64,000 bases of DNA, taken from positions 7,489,001-7,553,000 of the forward strand of contig CM063250.1 in NCBI GenBank assembly GCA_032158295.1, written 5' to 3'. The DNA is from Pycnopodia helianthoides. Its lineage: Eukaryota; Echinodermata; Asteroidea; Forcipulatida; Asteriidae. The translations under genes and the position numbers were made by a program. Shown here one piece after another: positions 53,491 to 64,000 of this stretch; the first letter of the stretch is position 1; each line of letters begins with the position of its first letter. The notes under the pieces were generated by a model, which had not been told where the DNA came from, did no database searches, and worked only from the letters and a program-made list of their open reading frames with translations.

Positions 53491-54068
53491 TTATTTTTCA
53501 TCAAAGATGGTGGTCACTGACGTCATGTGCAATCCATACTCTTCCCATGACAAATGTAAACTGAACATCGCTCGTGCGCACTCTCCCTACTGGTTGGCAA
53601 TAATATGAGTGAATATTGTGCCTTTTTGTATGGGAATGATGGTAGCGTGACGCACACGCGTGTGTGCGCCTGCCCAGTGCACAACTCTAGGGCGTCTGCC
53701 AACCAGTAGTGTCTATACACATGTCGAATGTAATTATCATATTTCATGGGAAAGGCCCATTATTATGTGGCTATTCGTGAATTTTTCATCAAAGATGGTG
53801 GTCACTGACGTCATGTGCAATCCATACTCTTCCCATGACAAATGTAAACTGAACATCGCTCGTGCGCACTCTCCCTACTGGTTGGCAATAATATGAGTGA
53901 ATATTGTGCCTTTTTGTATGGGAATGATGGTAGCGTGACGCACACGCGTGTGTGCGCCTGCCCAGTGCACAACTCTAGGGCGTCTGCCAACCAGTAGTGT
54001 CTATACACATGTCGAATGTAATTATCATATTTCATGGGAAAGGCCCATTATTATGTGGCTATTCGTGA
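53491..54068. repeat. Tandem duplication of a 288-bp block
   Basis: ATTTTTCATCAAAGATGGTG starts at 53491 and again at 53779, and the following 288 bp appear identical. The join falls within 'TATTCGTGAATTTTTC'. Each copy has inverted CTACTGGTTGGCA / TGCCAACCAGTAG parts and a core 'GCACACGCGTGTGTGCGC'. Confidence 0.9.
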
Positions 54069-54688
54069 AACCCGAGCAACGATTTTACCTACGTCTACGC
54101 TCTTTTGAATACGTGTAGCGCTTCATGAAAATGCGAAATGCAATTATTGCGATTTACGCCCCACCAAGATTTAGTCAATAATTTTCCATTAAGAGGATCT
54201 TATAAACAGCAACGAAAAAATAATGAGGTAATTGAGTGTGTAAAACATTAACACACCGCCTTGAGCAAAATCAACCCAATAAATATCAATTATGTCGATG
54301 GCAATATCGCGGGTGATCCTTTGGTAATGGGTGGAACACGTGACCTGACCAAAACAACCTTGGGAGGCAAAATTAATCCATCATTGTCACTTAGCTACTG
54401 TTTGACCACCACTGGCTTTAATTGAGTTACCTGGTTAAGTTACGAACGAAAAACCGCTGTACTGAAAATTTTAATTTATGGTGTAACGAGAGTAAGTTTT
54501 AGACAAGCACGAGTTTTTTCCAAAGCAAATTTGTTCATCGAACCGTCCACCGCTTCGAACGTTTTTAGGGGAAAGTAAGGCAAGCGTTTAACGGTCGGAG
54601 TGATGAACTTTGTGTGAGCTTGGCATATTTGTAGTGAGAACGGACGCACGGTGTTAATGTTTAAGAAAAGTACCGTAATTCCTCCATT

Positions 54689-55672
54689 ATGTTTACCACT
54701 ATAAACAAGATGGCAGCGGGAACAGAAGAAAACGAACGTGACGTTGCAGTTCCTCCTGCACTACAATTGCTCATGATATCTCTGGTCTCCATGTTTAGTT
54801 TGCTGATTATCTCGAGTTACGTGTGGATTATCGTGACGGTTGCGAGGACGCGGTCCCTTCATACTGCCTCCAACTGTTTCCTGGTGAGCCTCGCAGTCTC
54901 GTTAGTCACCATGGGATTGAGCAGCATACCCACGATCGTTTTCTTCACTGCTATCGAAACGTACACATCCCCGTTGATTTTTATAATGACCTGGATGATC
55001 TGCTTCACTTTCACCGGGTACTTTCTGAACGCTATACTCTTGGCAGCTGACAAGTGGTTGAAAATCTCCCGCCCTTTCCTGTACGCCAGGGTCGTCACGA
55101 GGAACAAGTGTACAGTCTGCCTGTCCGGTGTTTGGGCAACGGCTCTCCTTGGGAGCCTCATCATTGCAATTGTACACACGCTTAACTTAGAACTAACGAA
55201 CATCAAAAACAGTATCTTCGGGTCGTTTTCAGTGATCTTCTTGGTACATAGTTATTATCTTGTGTTACCGAGTGTGATCGTCATCACCGCGTTGAACATC
55301 GGTATCAACCGTATTGCCAGGCAGCAGGCACGCGATGTGGTGCCCGCCGCCGTCCGACACCACCAGCAGCCGCGGATCGCAGATCCCGAAAGTGCAGCAG
55401 TTCCTGAGCCCCAGTTCCAGCCGGACTTTGCCGACCGCCAACGGGCCATCCACACCAAGAGTACGCGGCAGTTTTCCATCTTCTTGCTGTCTTTCCCCAT
55501 CACCTGGTTACCTCTAGTTCCGCTGTGTCACATTCTGTACGTCACGGAGACCTTGGCTGAGAATACAGCCTTTGTAGTTGTTTTGATGATCTATTTCTCT
55601 AATTTAATTTTCCACTCCGCATTTGGCACGTTGATTCTCACCCCCTGCAGAAAAATTACAGGCAGATACTGA
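54689..55672 (+). CDS. Rhodopsin-like GPCR, paralogue D, with frameshifted C-terminus
   Basis: 327 residues in the frame seen. The core matches A-C strongly around TM1 (SSYVWIIVTVARTRSLHTAS) and TM3 (LNAILLAADKWLKISRPFLY). TM6 has TWLP. The third loop is longer, rich in Pro, Gln and His. After the TM7 sequence SAFGTLILTP the frame leaves the family pattern (CRKITGRY, stop). One extra C in the C5 run at 55641-55645 would restore a tail like that of A and B up to a TGA at 55723-55725. The ATG at 54689 is used, but the Met eight codons in (MAAGTEEN) is possible. Confidence 0.82.
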   Translation: MFTTINKMAAGTEENERDVAVPPALQLLMISLVSMFSLLIISSYVWIIVTVARTRSLHTASNCFLVSLAVSLVTMGLSSIPTIVFFTAIETYTSPLIFIMTWMICFTFTGYFLNAILLAADKWLKISRPFLYARVVTRNKCTVCLSGVWATALLGSLIIAIVHTLNLELTNIKNSIFGSFSVIFLVHSYYLVLPSVIVITALNIGINRIARQQARDVVPAAVRHHQQPRIADPESAAVPEPQFQPDFADRQRAIHTKSTRQFSIFLLSFPITWLPLVPLCHILYVTETLAENTAFVVVLMIYFSNLIFHSAFGTLILTPCRKITGRY

Positions 55673-55725
55673 AGAGAAACACAAGGACTGTTTCAGAGAA
55701 AATGCACTGTAGTGGAAGACGTTGA

Positions 55726-56750
55726 TTGCTCGCGAATGATCGCTATGATCGAAGGTAAAACACGGGGAATAAAGGTGGTTCTAAATGAACAAAACTATTA
55801 ACGCGGCAGACGTACGGGTTGGTGACTCTTAGTTGTCCGTTCTAAAATGACGTACCACTAGAAACAACATGAAATGTGCACATGGCATACATTGTCGGCT
55901 CAATATTATAAAGGTCCTCCAATGCAGCTGTTATAGACAATGTCTTGCTCAGTGACACAATAATTTATGAACGGGAACTCGAACCCAAACCACGGTGACT
56001 TTTCCAAGGAGTTTTTATTTGAAAATTTAAAGAGGATGGGCCATGGTGATTGAAGTTGACATTATTTTTTAGTTTTCTGCTTTCTATAAATTGTTGCATC
56101 TTTTGTAACATTACATTAACAAAAGAAGTGATATTTGCAGGGAGTTTTTACTCCGTTCACTAGCCCGCTGCCTAAACTATTTTATCAAAATCCCGTAAAT
56201 GAGGGCAGCAAACAAACATGACGTCACTATACGTACTGAATGCCCGGATGGTCTGTACTGAGCAATGCTCAATGAGTAACAACAAACAGCCGTTTGACAG
56301 AGGGGTACGTACTGCGACGTCACTATTCTTTTGAATTTTTGAAGACAGCTTTCTGGCACCGACTGCTGTTGTTCCGATTTTGGCAGAAGGCGGGGGTGAA
56401 AAGAGGCTTGGAAACTGCGTTGTAAACGAATACCCATTCATTCTATAACTCTGTCACAGTGTTTTCTTGGTAGATATAGGTGTATTTAGGGATGTAAAAA
56501 ATTGTTTTTAAGAGTGACCTCTAGCGTGGCCCAACCTCTTTAACTTGACAAGATTTGAAAGACAGCAGCACAAGGTCAAATAAAAAAACCATTTTGTACA
56601 TAACACTTTGTTTCCCTTCGTTTTGCTAAAGGCTCATACACTGAGTGTACAAAGTAAACCCCCATACGCAGTAGACGACAATTTTGACAGTGCGATTAGC
56701 CATGATTATCCTTTGATACAACAAGCTCGGATGGTTGGGCCAGAGCCGTT
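55726..56750. other. Intergenic stretch after the GPCR cluster
   Basis: No gene recognised. Open frames on the - strand near 56170-56440 have no family resemblance and no splice context. Confidence 0.35.
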
Positions 56751-56943
56751 TATTGGGAGAGCTGCGACAACTTGCGATTAGAAGCCATCTTCGGTCCCCA
56801 AACAACCCGCATGGGCATACACAAGTTGCCAGACTAGACAGTAGAACTGCACATTGGGTTGTGCTGCATTTGGAGCGACAATGGCGTCCACCAACCACGT
56901 GACCAAAGAAAACTGGTCCCTCTGTGTCGCAGCTCTCTCAATA
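56751..56943. mobile_element. Small palindromic element
   Basis: The ends TATTGGGAGAGCTGCGACA and TGTCGCAGCTCTCTCAATA are inverted copies of each other. The 193-bp interior has no coding features. No clear target duplication was found. Confidence 0.6.
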
Positions 56944-57146
56944 CACAGCTCCGGGTTGGACTTCTGAGTAGCGCCCTCAACGGCCCTGCGAATTTCAATG
57001 CGATATTATTCCCATTCTGGTAGAATAATTATCATGGAAATATAGGGGAAGGTTAAGCGCTTTGAGGCTTGCAATGAGGCGCTAAACCCATTATCGTTGT
57101 TATTGTTGTTATTAATTTGCACTTCCCTCGAAAAAAAATCCTGACC

Positions 57147-57522
57147 TTAAAGGAACATTACAGAATTGTTTTTTGCTAACAAAACAGTTGCTGGCAGTGT
57201 AAGGACTTTATGAAATCCACCATATACATAAACTGACAAACCTGTGGTCATCTGGGTCACGAGAAAATAGTGAAAAACCGATTACACATTTGCATGAAAT
57301 CATATAGATACAACAAATGAATAAAACGCTCACTGAGCGATAAACTCCAATCGGAAAATTAGTTTATTCATTTCTTATCAAATATGGCATTTCAGACAGA
57401 ATTTTTTTCAAGGATGTTTTCTACTATCATCATCATTAAACCGTGTAAGTTTTATGTAAATCTGTGAGCAAAAATTATATTTTACAAGTTTTTTTCTGAC
57501 CAATTCTGTAATGTTCCTTTAA
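57147..57522 (+). mobile_element. TTAA-flanked MITE, family 1, copy D
   Basis: It starts TTAAAGGAACATTACAGAAT and ends ATTCTGTAATGTTCCTTTAA. It differs from the other copies by a small deletion after 'ACAAACCTGTGG'. Non-coding. Confidence 0.85.
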
Positions 57523-58026
57523 CTAATCTGTATTGCAGCAATTGTAGAATTCCGTCTATATGTACATTATACAATAATCGCAGTTTGCATAAAATTCATT
57601 AATATACATGCAAAATATTGAGGCCTACATCTAGTTGAAATGCATTTTTCCGACATTACAATTAGAACAGCCGGATGTGTATTTGTAACAGCTGTGGAGT
57701 AAATTATGCTTTTGTTTGTCAAGAGTCACTATTATAGCCTGACGGTCTAAAGCACACAAAAAGGCAATCGATTTTGACCGCACAGTTGAACATAGAAACG
57801 CTGTGATTTTCTGACTCTATGTTCTTTCCTGTTCTGGTTTGATTGAGGTTGGACGTTTACCGGCTCGAACCATTTTATGATATCTAAATTTTGAGATTGA
57901 AATAAAGACAACGAGACCTAAATCTTCAGGTTGTGTGTGTGTTACCCAAAAAGCTCTTATTTGGAGAACCATTGGCTTCAAGCGACAAATAAAACACAGT
58001 CGGTGTTACGGTATAATAGTTTGGGA

Positions 58027-58146
58027 ATGATGTCACTAATAACGTCTTTTCTGCTACTTTTGTCGGGGAACATTTGTGTTAGAGGTCTGGCGCCACTTCA
58101 CAGAGCTGCCGAGAAAATTCCTGACAGTTATATCGTCAAAGTCAAG
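58027..58146 (+). CDS. Secreted subtilisin-like protease, exon 1 (signal peptide and start of propeptide)
   Basis: The frame MMSLITSFLLLLSGNICVRG is a typical signal peptide; LAPLHRAAEKIPDSYIVKVK then matches the start of the I9 inhibitor propeptide of proteinase K/PCSK9-type subtilases (IPDSYIVxxK). The donor is AAG|GTTAGT, phase 0. Upstream in-frame sequence back to 57931 has no conserved content, so the ATG pair at 58027/58030 before the hydrophobic core is chosen. The peptidase domain (Asp, His, Ser triad) is not seen in the rest of the window, so the gene is expected to continue past 64000. An old isolated exon cannot be excluded. Confidence 0.65.
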
Positions 58147-58409
58147 GTTAGTGATGGTGAACTCCGTTAATTGTTCACCAAAGTATCTGTTTTTTTTTAA
58201 ACCATTCTGAAGCATGCAGGCGTGTTCTTAAAACCATGCAGTGAACATTAGGGCCATCAGTTCATAAACCATGGTATCCTTAGCCGGAACATCTGACCTC
58301 ACACTTCGAGGCTTGATACGCAAGATACCTGCCTGACCGGATGTTGCCAGATGTACCCTTTACTTTGTTTCCATTTCAGGCAGAGATTCGCAATCAGTTC
58401 ACACGTACT

Positions 58410-58749
58410 TATGGTGGCCCTGAAGGAACATCGAACATATATATTTACGTGAATATTTACGTAAATATTCACAGTTTTTGCCCAAATTCGCTAATATTCA
58501 AGTAGATATTTACGTAAATATTTGCGTTTAAGCACAATTCGTGAATATTCACGTAAATGTTTACGTAAATATTCATGAACTGTGCCCCAAATCGCAAATA
58601 TATACGTAAACATTTACGATTTGTGGCTCAAGCGCAAATATTTACGTAAAAATTAACGTGAACATTTGCGATCTGGGGCAAAAATCGTGAATATTTACAT
58701 AAATATTCACGTAAATATGTATGTTTGGTGTCCCTTCAGGGCCACCATA
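58410..58749. mobile_element. Second foldback-type element with the same tips
   Basis: The tips TATGGTGGCCCTGAAGGAAC and GTCCCTTCAGGGCCACCATA match those of the element at 37049-37986. The flanks CGTACT (58404-58409) and CGTATT (58750-58755) fit a 6-bp duplication with one mismatch. The interior is different: AT-rich runs of TTTACGTAAATATT-like, mostly self-complementary words instead of the GC-rich 42-bp unit. It lies in the presumed first intron of the subtilase gene. Confidence 0.8.
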
Positions 58750-58755
58750 CGTATT

Positions 58756-60079
58756 TATTATGTACACTATATAGTGTATGAAACAACATCACATGAATTT
58801 AAAACATTATGCACACGTGGCAAGCAGACGATCGAAAGTGCAAGCTGACGAAATACATCACCTCGGACCAATCATGACACAGATATGAAAAGCTTACGTC
58901 AGCACTGCACGTTTATCAAATGAAATCTATTTGTATCCAATGAAATTACGGGGCCCGTTAGACTGGTCCCCTGCTTTTAACCTAAGCTGGACCATGCCAC
59001 ACGTCCTAGTAGGGGTACCAATCAACAGGGGTTAGTGACTCAGGTAGAAGGGGGCAGGACAAAACTCTGCCAACATCCTTTGTGTACACAATCAGTATTA
59101 TGTGAATAGTCGATGGTAGATGAAATCCAAATTATAAAACTTAATTGATTAAGCAAACCAAATAAGCTTAAAGGCAATACCTGAACATGTAAACAACACA
59201 CTGAAATAAAATAAAAAGTCAAATTACGGGAAAAGCTTGCCAGCATGTGCCGACAAGGTTGGGTGCAGGGTTAAATGACCCTTTTGAAGAGTACCATCAT
59301 CGAGTCCTCAAGACACTGTACAGAAATGGTAATTACAAAAACAAATGAGATTACCTTATTTCAGTTCCAGCGACTCTCCAAAGATTTGTATTTTTTTTTA
59401 TTATTATATATTCTGTCAAGGTTGAGAAAATGGCCTCGGTTGCCGCCGCAATCCGGATAAGCTTAGTTTGAACGTGCAGAGAATTTCTGACTAAACTATT
59501 TTAAAAATTTGTACGTTTTTAATTTGTTGAAACTTTTGATTTTTTGACTTTTGCCTATTGAGAAAAAGTTGGTGGAAATTATTTACTCCGCCAAAATACA
59601 ATAATGTATGCTTTTATAAACCTATTTACTTTACTCAAAAAGGAGTAATTTGTCTTTGAAATTAAGACCTGTGGTTAAAAAAAGTGTGTGTGATGAAACA
59701 ATTTCAGTCGAATGATTGATATATAATTGCATTTCTACTCCTTTGCAATATTTTCCCTTTAAGTATTTCCCTTACGGTAACCGTAAATGTCATTGTTTTG
59801 CAACGGTTGCTTTCAGGTAAAATCACTGTCAAGATTCGGTTGCAGTGAACATTTCAAAGAATGGTGACGCCATAACAAAATATTTATTTCGGACGACATA
59901 AGCTCGACAGTAAATTACCCCGGTATAATGAGTTCCCCGTTTATATAACTTCATAGTTGAGTGTCATCTTATACCTTATATATTGTTGCAAGTTATCAGT
60001 GCATGATCGCCTGTAGTATTGTAATAACGGTCCATTGTATTAGATCTGAAACCTTTAAAAAAAACATTTTGTTCCCAAG
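58756..60079 (+). other. Rest of the presumed intron 1 of the subtilase gene
   Basis: AT-rich with no recognised repeat family or exon, ending in TTTTGTTCCCAAG before the exon 2 candidate. Confidence 0.35.
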
Positions 60080-60127
60080 GATGGTTACGACGTAGATGTC
60101 CTTGCCCAGCAGTTAACGGACCATGCC
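60080..60127 (+). CDS. Candidate exon 2 of the subtilase propeptide
   Basis: After the acceptor TTCCCAAG the phase-0 frame reads DGYDVDVLAQQLTDHA, which fits the helix following YIVKVK in I9 propeptides. The donor is uncertain: GCC|GTGATG would end the exon at 60127, before an in-frame stop at about 60155. The frame match and the fitting phase support it; the weak splice sites lower confidence. Confidence 0.4.
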
Positions 60128-61850
60128 GTGATGTTTCGATCGGGGCTACGCTAACACATCGGTACCGGCGATCGTTTCGAGGACTAGGCGTTAATTTACC
60201 AACAGACGACGCGCTAGCTTTGGTGAGTCCACTTCTGAAAGTGCTTATTTTTCAACCCTACATAACAAGTGTGACGTATTCCACTGTGAACCGCGCCGCC
60301 TTCACACAAACTGGCTCCACTGGTTTATCAGCAGCCCGTAGGAGTCGCATTGAGCTAGTTCCTTTTATGATTCATGCAAGAAAAGTTCAATAATTGAACT
60401 TGGTTTTTACATACGTTCTTCAAAGACTAGAAGTCTTCTCAGAATTAAACGTTTCTGTCATTATGAAACACTTTTGGACGATGAAATTGATGATAGTTGG
60501 TAACATTACACACGACGTACAAACCCGTTTTGGAGCCGGAAGTAGCGGAAACTTTGAGTGTGCAGCAGATACGCATGCGTGAGACGCAAGGACGTAACAG
60601 GATTGCGTTTTTTTTCCTCCAAGGGGGAAACAAGTTAATAACAACTGCCCTACGGGCCCACGTGCACCTTTTTCTCCTACATATTCATAAGATTTTGCCA
60701 AACTATAGAAAAAAAAGAGGTCTTATACGTTCCCCCCGCTGGTGGATCCTTAGAAGCCATTGCTTTCAGTTTACAGCTAAAAAATAACCCCTGGCGAGTT
60801 TACTGGTGTTTGATTTGTACGTTCAGAGGACTATTGAAAAAGTCATTACTGAAAAAGGACAGTTACATGGAAAATGATCCGATGCCAACTTCAACTGAGC
60901 TCCGTTCATTGGCCACCCATTGTAACACAGTTGATCATAGACCTGCGCAGTGGGGCCCCCAACCACACGCTCCGTCGCTATTGGTTAACACCACAGCAAC
61001 ATGGTGTTTTTTCGTCGATTTGTCGGCAGTTTGCGTGCGAACTAGATACCGAAAGTTTTTATGGGACAAACAAAACAACACTTCTGTCCGATTACTTTAC
61101 ACTTCGATACTTGCATCATAAAAATAAAAGTGTTTTAATATTGATATTGGAAATACATTGTTATTTTTAATATACACCGCAGAGCATTTTCGAATGAGAA
61201 CTAGTATGAGTGTGTGATATAATGCCACTCTCGTCTTGCATTGTCACAAAGTAAGATCATTCATCAACATACGTTAAAATTCAAGCACATTCACACGGTG
61301 TATGACGCTAATAAATGACTCAGAGCGAAATGGCTGGGTGGGGGGGGGGGAGTCTTGGTGCTCACACATGAAGTGAAAGAGATACAATATACAATTACAG
61401 ATCCTTGTTGAATCTCTATCAACTGTGTTGGATGTTCAATTTTAACACAATTATTTCCATCATACAACACGGTTATCTCAGGAAACAGCATGTAGGCCAA
61501 TGCTCAGCAGCCAGACTTAATATACAATTACATTTCCTGGTGCGGACCTTAATACGAGACCAGGAAATATGAGCCGTCCGTCCCCGGCTGGTTGACACAG
61601 ATCGAGCCTGAATCACCGACCCTGTGATTTGTTGAGTTATCAGTATAATGCGTTCACAGTCCTTTTGTTCTTGTATTTGTCATGGGTTTAGAGGCCTTAA
61701 TTAGTTATGAGCAATTTATCGTACAACCTCGATTACGGAGTGACCATAAAGCACCGAGAAGGGTCACATTATAATTTGGTTGTACCCGAATGATGACATG
61801 TGGCATCCTTCCTTTTGGTTGATGCGGGTACAGAGTACAGATTCAAACCT
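60128..61850. other. Stretch without a recognised gene
   Basis: Several open frames of 60 to 105 codons near 60390-61170 have no recognisable family and are not flanked by good splice sites in a consistent phase. A G-run of 11 lies near 61340. No further subtilase exon was identified. Confidence 0.35.
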
Positions 61851-62093
61851 GGGCCCAGATTCATAGAGCTGCTAAGCACAACAATTTGCTTAGCATGAAA
61901 TGTCTTCCTTGATAAAACAGGGTTACCAATCAAATTTCCATGTGTTGCATATTGCTTGTTACTGGTATTCAGCTGTTGTTTGCTTATCCTGAAAATCACG
62001 TAGAAATTTGGTTGGTAATCCTGTTGTTATCAACGAAGAAGTTTCATGCTAAGCAAATTGTTGTGCTTACCAGCTCTATGACATTGTGCCCTG
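61851..62093. mobile_element. Palindromic family 4 element
   Basis: The ends GGGCCCAGATTCATAGAGCT then GCTAAGCACAACAATTTGC, and the mirrored GCAAATTGTTGTGCTTACCA then GCTCTATGACATTGTGCCCT, are inverted copies. It is the same family as the element in the kinase intron at 13424-14009. Non-coding. Confidence 0.65.
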
Positions 62094-63168
62094 TACTCAA
62101 CAATGCTAATGCGAGCAAACAGACTTTGGTTTCGGTTATCATCCGTGGAACCCGAGACGGTTATATACCGCGCAAGGGTATTTGTGTTATCTGACAACAA
62201 AGGTTTTTTTTTAATAAATGCAAATCGAGGTCACAAATTCCCACGGACGAAGACCAAATATTAAAAAAAAAATCCCGAAATCATCAGTTGTACAATATAC
62301 ATTTATGTATAATACCGATTTTCCATTATCATAGCCACATGAGACACAGTTAATTTCGTTTGTTCGCAAACCTTATGTTACCTTTTACAAATGTCATCTG
62401 CGAACCTAATAAGTAATTCTTCCTCATGGCAGATACTGCACTGAAAAAAAAAACTCCACACATGCAACTCTAAATTTCAAAATGGCTAAAGATAACTTGT
62501 AAAATGCTCCTGAAATGTCCTAGATTGCACCAGAGACCATTCACAAACTTTCACGGGGCTCTAAGGCGGGCCCCTGACCCCACGCCGTAATCAACTTATC
62601 TTAAAACAAACAGCAGGATTACTCAGAATTTTCCTGTTATGAAATTAGCCATCAAAGTTGGCACCCCTCTCTAAAAATTCTCGATCTACCCCCACGTACA
62701 CATACTGAGCATTTTAACTTGAATTTCTACATTGTATTTTCAAAAAAAGTGCAAAGAAAATATTTGTCAAATGAATGTTTAACAAAAAAATAAATTTAGG
62801 GACCATGATAGACCGTTGATTTAGGGACCCAGACTGACCGTTGACTTCCGAGGGGGAATTCATCTCCAAAAGAAACTGAGGGTTTGTTTGTTTGTTTGTT
62901 TGTTTGTTTGTTTGTTTGTTTGTTGTTGTTGTTGTTGATGTTTCGGTTTTTTCTGACATTGGCTGGGACAGAACACTATCTTGATCTCGAAAGAAGAACA
63001 TGCAGTATCTCAAACTTTTGGCTTTGGAGGGTTTGAAGCCCCTTCGTGTGTGGCTGGGGGAGGATCTTTAGGGATCTTAGTCTTGTTTTTAATTTTTTTT
63101 TTTAAATTTCTATCCCCTCCTGCGTTTGTTTATAAGGGGGTTTAGTTTCTGTCAGGTTTTGTAATTGC
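62094..63168. other. Stretch without a gene, with a (TTTG)n microsatellite
   Basis: A (GTTT)n run of about 10 units followed by (GTT)n occupies 62883-62937. Otherwise AT-rich sequence with no recognised gene. Confidence 0.6.
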
Positions 63169-63563
63169 TTAAAGGAACATTACAGAATTGGTTTTTGCTG
63201 ACAAAACAGTTGCTGGCAGTGCAAGCACTTTATGTAAACCACCATACACATAAACTGACAAACCTGTAGAAGTTTGAGATCTATCGGCCATCTGGGTCAC
63301 GAGAAAATAGTGAAAAACCGTTTACACATTTGCATGAAATCATATAGATTCAACAAATGAATAAAACGCTCACTGAGCGATAAACTAAAATCGTAAAATT
63401 AGTTTATTCATTTCTCATCAAATATGGCATTTCAGACAGAAATATTTTAAAGGGATGTTTTCTACTATCATCATCATTAGACCGTGTAAGTTTTATGTAA
63501 ATCTGTGATCAAAAAGTATATTTTACAAGTTTTTTTCTTACCAGTTCTGTAATGTCCCTTTAA
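63169..63563 (+). mobile_element. TTAA-flanked MITE, family 1, copy E
   Basis: It starts TTAAAGGAACATTACAGAAT and ends GTTCTGTAATGTCCCTTTAA. Its right TTAA is also the left TTAA of the inverted copy that follows. Confidence 0.85.
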
Positions 63564-63820
63564 AGGAAAAGAATTGTAAGAAAAAAAATTGTAAAATACG
63601 TTTTGATCACAGATTTACATAAAACTTACACGGTCTAATGATGGTGATAGTAGAAATCATCCCTTGAAATATTTCTGTCTGAAATGCCATCATTGATGAG
63701 AAATTAATAAACTAAATTTCCGATTGGAATTTATCGCTCAGTGAGCGTTTTATTCATTTGTTGAATCTATATGATTTCATGCAAATGTGTAATCGGGTTT
63801 TCACTATTTTCTCGTGACCA
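63560..63820 (-). mobile_element. Truncated MITE, family 1, copy F (inverted)
   Basis: It starts TTAAAGGAAAAGAATTGTAA and matches the - strand of family 1 through 'TGAGCGTTTTATTCATTTGT' and 'TCACTATTTTCTCGTGACC', where it stops; the last roughly 130 bp and the far terminal repeat are missing. It abuts copy E, forming a large inverted repeat. Confidence 0.75.
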
Positions 63821-64000
63821 CGCAATATCGAGGCATATTTGTGTGGATCATTGTATTCTACTTTTAAAACATCTTTCTAACCATATGCATTTTTATAACA
63901 AACGGTTACAAACGCTTTTTATAGACCAACTCGACCGATCCAAGGCAACGTGTACCTTTAATGTAATATTGTGGGCAAAAACCAAAGCAAACAAAACATT

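Noticed and set aside
57931..58026. Longer N-terminus for the subtilase
   Set aside because: The GTG-started extension would place about 30 polar residues before the signal peptide; the ATG pair at 58027 fits better.
60810..61170. Two overlapping frames of about 100 codons
   Set aside because: No resemblance to the missing subtilase domain and no consistent splice sites.

Overview
This window is animal nuclear DNA: spliced genes with GT-AG introns of 0.5 to 2.2 kb, metazoan gene families (an obscurin/SPEG-type muscle kinase, a PDE12-type 2'-phosphodiesterase, rhodopsin-like GPCRs, a secreted subtilase) and a dense population of short palindromic transposons, tRNA-derived SINEs and minisatellites. 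The local expansion of intronless divergent GPCRs, together with foldback elements resembling the sea-urchin TU type, makes an echinoderm the best guess. This is inference; I cannot name the species.

Layout. 1-296: a partial coding exon of unknown identity. 7375-14660 (+): the 3' end of an obscurin/UNC-89/SPEG-like gene, with Ig, FN3, linker and a complete kinase domain over eight exons; the last exon seems to carry a 1-nt frameshift in the C-terminal tail. Its introns hold TTAA-flanked MITEs (some nested inside other elements), SINEs and a short satellite. 17150-20425: a 3.3-kb satellite of about 55-bp monomers, paralogous to the small satellite in the last kinase intron. 22527-33677 (-): a complete seven-exon PDE12-like gene (657 codons by my splice model), convergent with the kinase gene, so the satellite lies between the two 3' ends. 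33963-34552: an inverted-repeat element just upstream of PDE12. 35815-55725: a GPCR cluster with four paralogous + strand intronless genes and one diverged - strand gene. The first three lie in repeated units of about 4.9 kb; two units are almost identical, and the antisense gene sits in a 2.9-kb segment that interrupts one unit. 58027-60127 (+): the first exons of a secreted subtilisin-like protease (signal peptide plus start of the I9 propeptide); the rest is not found in this window.

The genes do not form one pathway. The most unusual structures are two foldback elements (37049-37986 and 58410-58749) with the same terminal tips and 6-bp target duplications but unrelated internal arrays; the near-identical GPCR units with an embedded antisense receptor; and the duplicated, differently amplified satellite block. 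No virus, CRISPR array or bacterial-type system was seen.
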